Notes under the pieces: model-generated
What the model was told of the DNA's origin: nothing
What the model saw: the letters and a program-made list of their open reading frames with translations, nothing else
The model's database searches: none
Shown: in pieces, positions 57,527 to 64,000 of the stretch
Position numbering within the stretch: the first letter of the stretch is position 1
Layout of the letters: the number at the start of each line of letters is the position of its first letter
Made by a program: the position numbers and the translations under genes
Assembly: GCF_030812335.1 (NCBI RefSeq)
Contig: NZ_JAUSSN010000001.1
Span: 310,001-374,000 of the forward strand
Direction: 5' to 3'
DNA: 64,000 nucleotides
Origin: Pseudarthrobacter oxydans
GTDB taxonomy: Bacteria > Actinomycetota > Actinomycetes > Actinomycetales > Micrococcaceae

Positions 57527-58435
57527 ATGCCAGATTCCGCAGTGATACCGGCGACAACCACCTACCGGATGACCAGCCTCGCCTGGGCCTTGGCCGTGTA
57601 CCGCGCCGAGGAAACGCTGCGGGGCGAAGCGGGGGTGGACATGTCGGGCTACCGTCCCGGGCCGGAGGTTGCGCTCCTGGCAGGGCTGGACGAACCGACC
57701 CTGGCCGGACTCGAAAGCGAGCTGACCACCGCCGGGATCACGGACGCGGCAGGAAATATCCGGCCCCAGTGGCTGCGGGCGTTGGGGCAGGCTGCGACCG
57801 CACGGGTCCGGGTGAGCCTGGTGTCACGCTCGGCCGGCCTCTCGACGCATTGCAGGGTGGACCTCTTTGACGGCCGCGGCATCGCCGTCGAATTTACCCG
57901 CCCGGTCGTCACTGCCGCAGACGGAAGGGTTGCCGCGCTCGACGTCGCCGGCATCGTCACGGTCACGCTGCTCTCGGAGGCGGTCCTCTGGCCGGTGCTG
58001 GCCAGGTCGATGCCTCCGTTCCTCGAGCTGACCGCCGGGGGAGGGGACCCGGACTCCGGCACTGAGGATTCGGGTCCGGTCCCCGGCCGCGACGGCGCGA
58101 AGACGACGCTCTCGGCAGCAGACGTCGCCGCCCTGACCGGCGGAGGGGACGCCGGAGTTCGCCCCGGCGTCGCAGCCGCCGTGGCCGCGGCGAAAGCCAC
58201 TGTCCACCTTGAGGTGCAGTCCCGGGCCGCCGGCACCCACGTGCCGTATCGCGCGGCCGGAGTCTGGGCGTTGTCCGACGGCCTGTTTTCCGTCCGCACC
58301 GCCGGACCGACCACGGCGCGCCGCCTGGTGATGGTGGAAAGCGCGAGCGGCGACATCGCCCGCCAGCTTGTCTGGCACGTGCTCGGCGCCCGCGATTTCC
58401 TGGCCCGCCACGCCAGCACGGAGCCGGCGTCATGA
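57527..58435 (+). CDS. EspG-like/secretion-associated hypothetical protein
   Basis: The 302-aa protein has no signal peptide. Its layout of an alpha/beta core (LAWALAVYRAEETLRGEAGV, ALGQAATARVRVSLVSRSAG) with beta strands at the C-terminal half (ARRLVMVESASGDIARQLVW) recalls the EspG-type chaperones of type VII secretion, but the match is only by general plan and context. It is coupled by a four-base overlap to the WXG-lipase gene. The chosen ATG at 57527 has GAAGG upstream. An Asp/Gly-rich linker lies at residues about 170-200. Confidence 0.6.
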   Translation: MPDSAVIPATTTYRMTSLAWALAVYRAEETLRGEAGVDMSGYRPGPEVALLAGLDEPTLAGLESELTTAGITDAAGNIRPQWLRALGQAATARVRVSLVSRSAGLSTHCRVDLFDGRGIAVEFTRPVVTAADGRVAALDVAGIVTVTLLSEAVLWPVLARSMPPFLELTAGGGDPDSGTEDSGPVPGRDGAKTTLSAADVAALTGGGDAGVRPGVAAAVAAAKATVHLEVQSRAAGTHVPYRAAGVWALSDGLFSVRTAGPTTARRLVMVESASGDIARQLVWHVLGARDFLARHASTEPAS

Positions 58436-59898
58436 GCCTGTACGGAATGGACCTGGAACAAGGTGAGCACCTCGCCAAGGAACTCACCCGTGCCAGCCAG
58501 CGCTTCGCGCAGCTGAGCGGGCAACTGACGCCGATCATCACGGCCGGTCTCTGGCGGGGGCCCGACGGAGAGCAGTTCCGCGGCGACTGGAAGTCCCACA
58601 GCAGGATGCTGCTGGCCGCCTCGCAGGCGTTGCGGGATGCATCTGAGGCCGTGCGGGCAAACGTCCGCCAGCAGCAGTACGCCAGTTCCGGACCCACAGC
58701 CGACGGCCAGCCCGACGGAAGTCAGCCCGGCGGCACCGCGGCGGCTTCGCTGCTGGACAGCTTCCTGGCGGGTGCCGGCGACCTGTGGGACGGAACCGGT
58801 GAGGTCATCGACACCGTGGGCGGCAAGGTCGGCGACGGGCTGAGCTGGCTGGGAGGCCGGGTTTCGGAGTCCGTGTCCAACCTCGGCGACGCGGGCGGCG
58901 ACGTGGTTGGCAGCCTGGGAGACATGGGCGGCCTGGGCTGGGACTTTCTCAGCACCGGGGAGCCCCCTTCGGTCACCGAACTGCTCGCAGGCGGAACCGG
59001 GCTGCTGGCTGCCGGTCTGAATGCGAACGTTGCCCTGTCCACCGCCGGGCTCCTGCACCCGCACATCCTCGATGACGGCTCGCCGGTGGCGGGCGACCCG
59101 CAAACCGTGGGCGTCGGCTCAGACCCGGCGCAGAACGGCCACCGCAGCACCCCCGTACCCAGCAGCCTCGCGCAGATCATGGGAGGAGTCACGGCGGCCT
59201 ACGACGACGGCGGCAAGGCCGGGACTCCCGACGCGGCAGTTCGGATTACCGTCGTGGACAAGGGCAACGGGCCGGCATACATCGTGACCATCCCGGGCAC
59301 CTCGGAATGGAATGTTCGCACGGGCTCCAACCCCATGGATACCGTGGGCAACCTGTCCTCCGCGGCCGGAAACATGTCGACAGCATCGCTGGCCGTTGAG
59401 ATGGCGATGCGCCAGGCCGGGATTCCAAGCGACGCGCCGGTCATGCTGGTGGGACACTCGCAGGGCGGAATGACCGCCGCCAACCTGGCGGCCGACCCAG
59501 AGTTCCGCGGCCGCTTCGCCGTCACCAACGTCATCACCTACGGTTCCCCGATCGACTCGACCCGCATCCCCGGCGACGTGAACACGCTCGCCCTGCAGCA
59601 CCCGTTCGACGTCGTGCCCCGCCTGGATCTCGGCAACTCAAAGCCCGGTGGCCCCGTCCTGGTTGGCTGGGAAAGCAGCAGCGGCGCCACGGTCGTCACG
59701 CTCCCCAGCCCGGCGGGCGCCGGAATGGGCGACGTTATGGGCAACCACGACTACAACGCCTACGTCGCGTCCGTCGAGGCAAACGAATCCTCGGGCGCCC
59801 TCGCGGCCTACCGGAATGATCCGTCGACGCAGGCGTTCATAACGTCTGAGCGCGGCCAGGTCAGGTCAACAACGTCCGGCATCGGCCGAGAAGAATAG
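58432..59898 (+). CDS. WXG-domain protein with C-terminal alpha/beta-hydrolase (lipase-like)
   Basis: The 488-aa protein starts with a helical hairpin typical of WXG100-family substrates: helix, WRG at residues 41-43, then helix DWKSHSRMLLAASQALRDA. A Gly/Ser/Asp linker leads to a lipase-like domain with the nucleophile elbow VGHSQGGMTAAN (Ser343), an Asp region in PFDVVPRLDLG and a His near MGNHDYNAYV. The order N-terminal export hairpin plus C-terminal enzyme is that of polymorphic type VII effectors. It is translationally coupled to the upstream gene and followed by a lipoprotein gene. Confidence 0.82.
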   Translation: MSLYGMDLEQGEHLAKELTRASQRFAQLSGQLTPIITAGLWRGPDGEQFRGDWKSHSRMLLAASQALRDASEAVRANVRQQQYASSGPTADGQPDGSQPGGTAAASLLDSFLAGAGDLWDGTGEVIDTVGGKVGDGLSWLGGRVSESVSNLGDAGGDVVGSLGDMGGLGWDFLSTGEPPSVTELLAGGTGLLAAGLNANVALSTAGLLHPHILDDGSPVAGDPQTVGVGSDPAQNGHRSTPVPSSLAQIMGGVTAAYDDGGKAGTPDAAVRITVVDKGNGPAYIVTIPGTSEWNVRTGSNPMDTVGNLSSAAGNMSTASLAVEMAMRQAGIPSDAPVMLVGHSQGGMTAANLAADPEFRGRFAVTNVITYGSPIDSTRIPGDVNTLALQHPFDVVPRLDLGNSKPGGPVLVGWESSSGATVVTLPSPAGAGMGDVMGNHDYNAYVASVEANESSGALAAYRNDPSTQAFITSERGQVRSTTSGIGREE

Positions 59899-59907
59899 AG
59901 TCGTAAC

Positions 59908-60312
59908 ATGCGAAAAATGTTCACCGTTCTGGCCGTGGGTCTGCTGGCCATGGTCCTGGCGGGTTGCGGGGCAACACCGGGAGCCTCGGACCCGGATTAC
60001 GCCGCCAAGTACAAAGCGGCGGTCGAGGAGCTGGCTCACGTCGCCAGCGTGGACGCCAGCTACAAGTCCTCCGGTGGCATGGGCCGGAGCGGGGATGTTT
60101 TTCTGCACGCCGACACCTCCGACCGGGAAGAGATGATGGGCCTCCTGCGGGATGCTTTTCCGGCGATTGTGGACGCCGCAGCCGGCGACCCGGAAGTGAA
60201 TCTGGCGATCCAGGTGATCTCTGCGGATGAAGCGTCGGCTGTCTCGCCCACCGATCTGGGGTATTCCGGGGCCGGGTCTTTGACCAGTTACCGGACGTTC
60301 CTAAGCAAATAA
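59908..60312 (+). CDS. Small lipoprotein, possible immunity or partner protein
   Basis: The 134-aa protein has a signal peptide with the lipobox LAGC (Cys20 lipidated). The mature domain is small, with KYKAAVEELAHVASVDASYK and a beta-alpha fold, and no recognised family. It begins nine bases after the WXG-lipase stop. As a surface-held partner it could protect the producer or anchor the enzyme. A second ATG at 59917 is an alternative start; the ribosome binding site is weak. Confidence 0.72.
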   Translation: MRKMFTVLAVGLLAMVLAGCGATPGASDPDYAAKYKAAVEELAHVASVDASYKSSGGMGRSGDVFLHADTSDREEMMGLLRDAFPAIVDAAAGDPEVNLAIQVISADEASAVSPTDLGYSGAGSLTSYRTFLSK

Positions 60313-60322
60313 AGATTCGGGC

Positions 60323-61006
60323 TCAGGCGCCCAGGAGTCGGCGGTCGTGCGCGAACGCGACGAGCTGCAGCCGGGTGCGAAGTTCAAGCTTGTCCAGCAC
60401 GCTGCGCAGGTGAGTCTTGATGGTCGCTTCCGAAACGAACAGGCTCTCCGCCATTTCGCCGTTGCTCAGGCCTTTGGCGGCGAGCAGAAAGACGTCCCGC
60501 TCCCGTGCGGAAAGGACTTCGAGGACTGCCAGGTCCGGCCCCGAATTGGCTGCGTTCCGGGCGGCATGTTCGAAGAGGGAATGGACGGATCCTGGCGCGA
60601 TAACGGAATACCCGGAGTGGACGGTGCGGATGGCTGCCAGCAGAAATTCAGGTTCCGCGCTTTTGAGCAGGTACCCGCTGGCGCCCGCCTGGACCGCTTG
60701 AACCACGGACTGGTCCCGGTTAAAGGTGGTCAAAGCGATGATTTTGGGCACGTCGGTGCCGGAAGCCTCGGCGTGCTGCACGATCCGCCGGGTGGCTTCG
60801 ACGCCATCCATGACCGGCATACGCAGGTCCATCAGCATGACGTCCGGAGGGCACTGGGAGACCAGCGCTATTGCCTCCTTCCCATTGGCGGCCTCGCCCG
60901 CGAGTTGCATGTCCGCCTGGCTCCCCACGAGCATGCGGATACCCGCGCGGAAGAGGGGCTGGTCGTCGACCAGGGCTACGGTGATGGCCGCCCCGGCATC
61001 AGCCAC
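60323..61006 (-). CDS. NarL/LuxR-type response regulator
   Basis: The 227-aa protein has a receiver domain with Asp14-Asp15, the phosphorylated Asp60 in VMLMDLRMPVMDGVE, Thr in ALTTFNRD and Lys in YLLKSAEPEF, followed by a LuxR-type HTH (LSARERDVFLLAAKGLSNGE, then MAESLFVSEATIKTHLRSVL). The GTG start at 61006 has GGGGAAGAA upstream. No histidine kinase gene is visible next to it. Confidence 0.94.
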   Translation of the reverse strand: MADAGAAITVALVDDQPLFRAGIRMLVGSQADMQLAGEAANGKEAIALVSQCPPDVMLMDLRMPVMDGVEATRRIVQHAEASGTDVPKIIALTTFNRDQSVVQAVQAGASGYLLKSAEPEFLLAAIRTVHSGYSVIAPGSVHSLFEHAARNAANSGPDLAVLEVLSARERDVFLLAAKGLSNGEMAESLFVSEATIKTHLRSVLDKLELRTRLQLVAFAHDRRLLGA

Positions 61007-61274
61007 GGCCGTCTTCTTCCCCTGCAGACTCTGTCGGACCGTTCAGGGCACTGGCTGCCAACACAGCAGGGGCTTCCCCCTGCTGGAGTCGGCCCAGACG
61101 GGCGCGCCGGTCATGATCGGCAGCACTGTCGAGCGCCCCGCGCCGGTGGAGCTCGCCACCATTGCGGCGCCTGCCCTGGCGGTCACTCCGTAGCGCCCGC
61201 TCGGCGGCAGCGATGGCGCGGCAGGCTGGGACGGAGCTCTTTCAGCGGCCGCCGCACCGTGACAGACTGCGGCC
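61007..61274. other. Gap upstream of the response regulator; no gene assigned
   Basis: On the minus strand an open frame of about 80 codons without ATG ends in a TGA inside the start region of the response regulator gene. It encodes an Arg/Ala-rich sequence (AERALRSDRQGRRRN, then DHDRRARLGRLQQGEAPAVL) that I cannot match to a kinase. It may be the decayed 3' end of a partner gene or chance. Otherwise this is a short divergent region. Confidence 0.4.
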
Positions 61275-61511
61275 ATGAGTATCGAGCAATGGTGGCCGAA
61301 GCTGAAGCCCTCAACGCGGGACTGGCTGATTGAAAACAACGGCGACGCGGTGCCGGCGGAGGTACTTGATGAGATCGAGGCTGCTGGCGGATCGGTCGCT
61401 TCCGGCGCCTGGTGGGTGGGTGAGAACGGGCCCGCCGGCTTCTATTTCTCGGACGAGGCCATCGACTGGATTGAAGCCGTAGGAAACGGCGAGACACCCG
61501 ACAATCGCTGA
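61275..61511 (+). CDS. Small hypothetical protein related to the one at 46685
   Basis: The 78-aa protein reads SIEQWWPKLKPSTRDWLIEN, then PAEVLDEIEAAGG and FSDEAIDWIEAV. The I-E-x-x-W-x-K-L-x-P-x-T-x-x-W-L pattern matches the 88-aa protein at 46685. Both are soluble and helical with a short C-terminal helix. Function unknown. A terminator hairpin follows. Confidence 0.72.
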   Translation: MSIEQWWPKLKPSTRDWLIENNGDAVPAEVLDEIEAAGGSVASGAWWVGENGPAGFYFSDEAIDWIEAVGNGETPDNR

Positions 61512-61543
61512 CGTCTGCGCAGGGATTTTCACGTCAACCCGCA

Positions 61544-61575
61544 AAGTGCCCCCAGCCTGCAAGCTGGGGGCACTT
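61544..61575. terminator. Bidirectional hairpin terminator
   Basis: A perfect 13-bp stem (61544-61556 with 61563-61575) and a CTGCAA loop lie between the convergent ends of the 78-aa gene and the MHS transporter gene. It probably ends transcription from both sides. Confidence 0.85.
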
Positions 61576-61620
61576 GGTGGAGGACCGCACGGCCTTTCCT
61601 GACGGGTCCTTTCGGACTGC

Positions 61621-62907
61621 CTAGTGCGTCAGGTCCTTGCCCTTGGTTTCCGGGATGGTGAAGACGAACAGCACGCTGACCAGCAGCAGCACCACCGCAT
61701 ACACGTTGAACACGTTGGCGAGGCCGATGGTCCCGAGCCAAGTCTGCAGGTACGGGGCGGTCCCGCCGAACACGGCCACGCAGATGGAATACGGGACGCC
61801 GACGCCGATGGTCCGGATGCTCGTGGGGAACAGTTCCGCATAGACGGCCGGAACGATCGCGGCGCTGGCGGCAATGAAGATCAGCATGACGGACATGGCC
61901 ACGGCCAGTTGCCAGGCCGAATCCTTCAGCAGCCAGGTCATCGGGAAGTGCATAATGGCGGCTCCGGCGGCACCGGCCCAGAGCACCTTCTTGCGGCCGA
62001 TCTTGTCGGACAGCCTGCCCCAGAACGGCAGGACGGCGATGAACACGATGTTGGCAACGACACTGGCCCAGAGGGTTTCACCGCGATCGATCTTCAGCGT
62101 CGTCGCCGCGTAGCTCGGGGCCACGACACCCCAGATGTAGTAGATCACCGTGAGGCCCACGGTCAGTCCGATGACCTGGAGGGCCTGCTTGCGGTACTGC
62201 ACGATCTGCGGCCAGATCGGGGCGCGCTTCTCGGAGGCCGTCTCGCCTTCGAAGGCCTCGGACTCGTGCAGCTTGGAGCGCATGATCAACGCGTAGAGGC
62301 CCATGACGGCACCGACCAGGAACGGGATGCGCCAGCCCCAGTCATTCATGGCCTCGGTACTCAGGGTCATGTTGAGGACGGCGCCGAGCAGGGTGCCGGC
62401 CAGGATTCCCACGGTGCCCGAGGTGTAGATCAGGGTGGCCCACAGGCCGCGCTTCTCTTTCGGGGCCACTTCGGAGAGGTACGTCTGCGACGACGGCAGC
62501 TCACCGCCGTGGGCCAGGCCTTGGATGAGCCGGGCCACCAGCAGCATCACCGAGGCCCAGACCCCGATGGTCGCGAAGGACGGCGCGACGCCGATCATGA
62601 GGCTGCCCAGCGACGCGAGACCCACGGCGAGCGTCATGGACGTCTTGCGGCCGATCCGGTCGCCGATCCAGCCGAAGAGGAAGCCTCCGACCGGACGTGC
62701 CACGAAGCCGACGGCGAAGATCGCCAGCGTCGCCAGCACCGCCGAGGCGGGATCGGCCTTGCTGAACAGCTGGCTGGCGATGAAGGGCGTGAACGTGGCG
62801 TAGATCGCCCAGTCGTACCATTCAACAGCGTTCCCGATGCCCGTCCCGAGGAGGGTCTTCCGGGTGGCCGCCCGGCTGGAGAGCTGGGGGTTGGTGATGG
62901 TGGTCAT
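61621..62907 (-). CDS. MHS-family MFS transporter (metabolite:H+ symporter)
   Basis: The 428-aa protein has 12 predicted membrane helices and the MHS/ShiA-type N-terminus GNAVEWYDWAIYATFTPFIA with the charged GNxxEWYD motif. The loop motif GDRIGRKTSM follows helix 2 and LSDKIGRKKVLWAG lies in the second half. Family members import organic acids or compatible solutes such as shikimate, citrate, proline/betaine or alpha-ketoglutarate with protons. The ATG at 62907 has GGAGAC upstream. It lies 22 bases downstream of the amidohydrolase, in the same direction, and probably imports its substrate or a related compound. Confidence 0.92.
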   Translation of the reverse strand: MTTITNPQLSSRAATRKTLLGTGIGNAVEWYDWAIYATFTPFIASQLFSKADPASAVLATLAIFAVGFVARPVGGFLFGWIGDRIGRKTSMTLAVGLASLGSLMIGVAPSFATIGVWASVMLLVARLIQGLAHGGELPSSQTYLSEVAPKEKRGLWATLIYTSGTVGILAGTLLGAVLNMTLSTEAMNDWGWRIPFLVGAVMGLYALIMRSKLHESEAFEGETASEKRAPIWPQIVQYRKQALQVIGLTVGLTVIYYIWGVVAPSYAATTLKIDRGETLWASVVANIVFIAVLPFWGRLSDKIGRKKVLWAGAAGAAIMHFPMTWLLKDSAWQLAVAMSVMLIFIAASAAIVPAVYAELFPTSIRTIGVGVPYSICVAVFGGTAPYLQTWLGTIGLANVFNVYAVVLLLVSVLFVFTIPETKGKDLTH

Positions 62908-62929
62908 GATGTCTCCGAAAGATGTAGGG

Positions 62930-64000
62930 CTAGGAAGCGGGGGACGTAGGGGTGCCGGCGGACGCCAGGGCTGCGATCCGGGCAATGGCGAGCTCGGCGT
63001 AGAGCGCCGCACCGTCGGCGAGGACGCCGTCGTCGAACGTGGCATACGGGGAGTGGTTGAAAGCGGTTTCGGTGTGGTCCGCTTCCGGGGCGACGGCGCT
63101 GAGCCCGATGAAGGTGCCCGGCACCTCTGCCATCACCCGGGAGAAGTCCTCGGAGCCGCTGAGCGGGGTGGCCCAGCGGGTCAGCCGGGACTCCCCGAAC
63201 AGGTTCTGGATGGTTTTCTCCGCGGTGAGGGTCTCGTTTTCGTCCGTGATGCTCAGCGGGTATTCCCCGCGGTATTCGACGTCGACCTCCAGGCCGTGGG
63301 CGTGGGCGATGCCCTTCACGAGCATGGGAACCGCGGTCATCATCCGTTCGCGGGAGGCGTGGGAGAACGTCCGGACGGTCGCTTCGATGCGCGCCGATTC
63401 GGGGATGACGTTCCGGGTGGTTCCCGCGTGCAGGACGCCGACGGTCAGGACGACCGGGTCGAACATGTTGAACTGCCGGGTGATCATGACCTGCAGCGCG
63501 GTCACCATTTCGGCGGCTGCGGTGACGGGGTCCTTGGCCGCGTGCGGGGCGGATCCGTGGCCGCCGGCGCCCAGGACGGTGATGAACAGCCCGTCCGAGG
63601 CGCTCAACATCACGCCCGGCTTCGTCGCGAACTGGCCGTGCGGCTCCAGCGAGGAAAAGACGTGCATGCCGTAGGCGGCGTCCGCGCGCCGGCCCGCGGC
63701 GTCCAGCACCCCTTCGCGGATCATGTGCCCGGCGCCGTCGTAGCCCTCCTCGCCCGGCTGGAACATCAGGACGACGTCGCCGGCCAGCTGCTCGCGGCGT
63801 TCGGCCAGCAGGGTGGCGGCCCCGGCGAGCATCGAGGTGTGGAGGTCGTGCCCGCAGGCGTGCATGGCGCCGTCGACGCGGGAGGAGAAGCCGACGCCGG
63901 TGCGCTCCTGGACGGGAAGGCCGTCCATGTCCGCGCGCAGCAGGACAACAGGTTTGTCGGCCGAAGTGTGCGGTGCGCCGCCGCGCAGGACCGCGGTGAC
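62930..64000 (-). CDS. M20-family amidohydrolase (3' part; 5' end beyond window)
   Basis: The frame is open through the right edge: the bases beyond the first ATG at 63928 still encode conserved sequence (LRGGAPHTSADKPVVLLRAD). Metal and catalytic motifs of the M20D amidohydrolase group (hippurate/N-acyl amino acid or IAA-amino acid hydrolase) are visible: RADMDGLPV, ACGHDLHTSMLAGAA, FQPGEEGYDGAGHM and, later, HGSAPHAAKDP and SGSEDFSRV. It ends in a stop at 62930. About 40-60 residues of the N-terminus are missing. It probably hydrolyses an N-acylated amino acid imported by the adjacent transporter. Confidence 0.9.
   Translation of the reverse strand, partial: VTAVLRGGAPHTSADKPVVLLRADMDGLPVQERTGVGFSSRVDGAMHACGHDLHTSMLAGAATLLAERREQLAGDVVLMFQPGEEGYDGAGHMIREGVLDAAGRRADAAYGMHVFSSLEPHGQFATKPGVMLSASDGLFITVLGAGGHGSAPHAAKDPVTAAAEMVTALQVMITRQFNMFDPVVLTVGVLHAGTTRNVIPESARIEATVRTFSHASRERMMTAVPMLVKGIAHAHGLEVDVEYRGEYPLSITDENETLTAEKTIQNLFGESRLTRWATPLSGSEDFSRVMAEVPGTFIGLSAVAPEADHTETAFNHSPYATFDDGVLADGAALYAELAIARIAALASAGTPTSPAS

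Noticed and set aside
57649..59103. Minus-strand open frame of 484 codons opposite the secretion-associated and WXG-lipase genes
   Set aside because: Pro/Ser/Arg-rich mirror of two coupled plus-strand genes; no motif and no ribosome binding site.

Overview
The window is high-GC DNA from an actinobacterium of the Micrococcaceae, most likely Arthrobacter or a close relative (Pseudarthrobacter, Paenarthrobacter). The 830-residue dimethylglycine oxidase reads almost like the Arthrobacter globiformis enzyme as I remember it, and the glyA-soxBDAG and purU arrangement is the one described for Arthrobacter glycine betaine catabolism. Genes are dense, stop and start codons often overlap, and GTG and TTG starts are common. 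I saw no rRNA, tRNA, CRISPR array or insertion sequence.

Region 1 (about 0.7-22.3 kb) is a methylglycine and one-carbon island. Right to left run folE, a YdeP-type molybdopterin oxidoreductase, a MetF-like reductase, pabB, folD, an FchA-like cyclohydrolase, dimethylglycine oxidase and purU. Left to right run two paralogous GntR/FCD regulators, glyA, soxB-soxD-soxA-soxG, sdaA and a lone pdxS. Dimethylglycine is demethylated to sarcosine and sarcosine to glycine. The methyl groups load tetrahydrofolate, GlyA turns glycine plus methylene-THF into serine, and SdaA turns serine into pyruvate. Excess C1 leaves through FolD/FchA and PurU as formate, which the molybdopterin enzyme may oxidise. FolE and PabB belong to folate synthesis and PdxS to PLP synthesis. 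Three copies of the palindrome TGATATATYA lie at the three promoter regions and probably form the operator of the GntR pair.

Region 2 (22.5-34.1 kb) holds an XRE regulator divergent from a zinc alcohol dehydrogenase, an HD-domain protein, and an IclR-controlled gene set: tctBAC, an RraA-like aldolase, a DUF1932 dehydrogenase, a DctM-like permease with an 85-aa membrane partner, and a cyclase-family hydrolase. The substrate is unknown. Two copies of TTTCATTSTATGWAA lie between iclR and tctB.

Region 3 (34.2-51.3 kb) is mixed: a PadR regulator with its membrane target gene and a large palindrome, two GAF-ANTAR regulators, a DUF6221 pair, etfB-etfA with an unusual repeat-bearing cytochrome b, an FAD/Rieske oxidoreductase with a tandem duplication, a cysteine-rich copper protein, a sulfide:quinone oxidoreductase and several small hypothetical genes.

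Region 4 (51.3-64 kb) contains a TetR-linked acyl-CoA catabolic operon without an enoyl-CoA hydratase, a WXG-lipase/lipoprotein module suggestive of type VII secretion, an orphan response regulator, an MHS-family transporter and the C-terminal part of an M20 amidohydrolase cut by the right edge.
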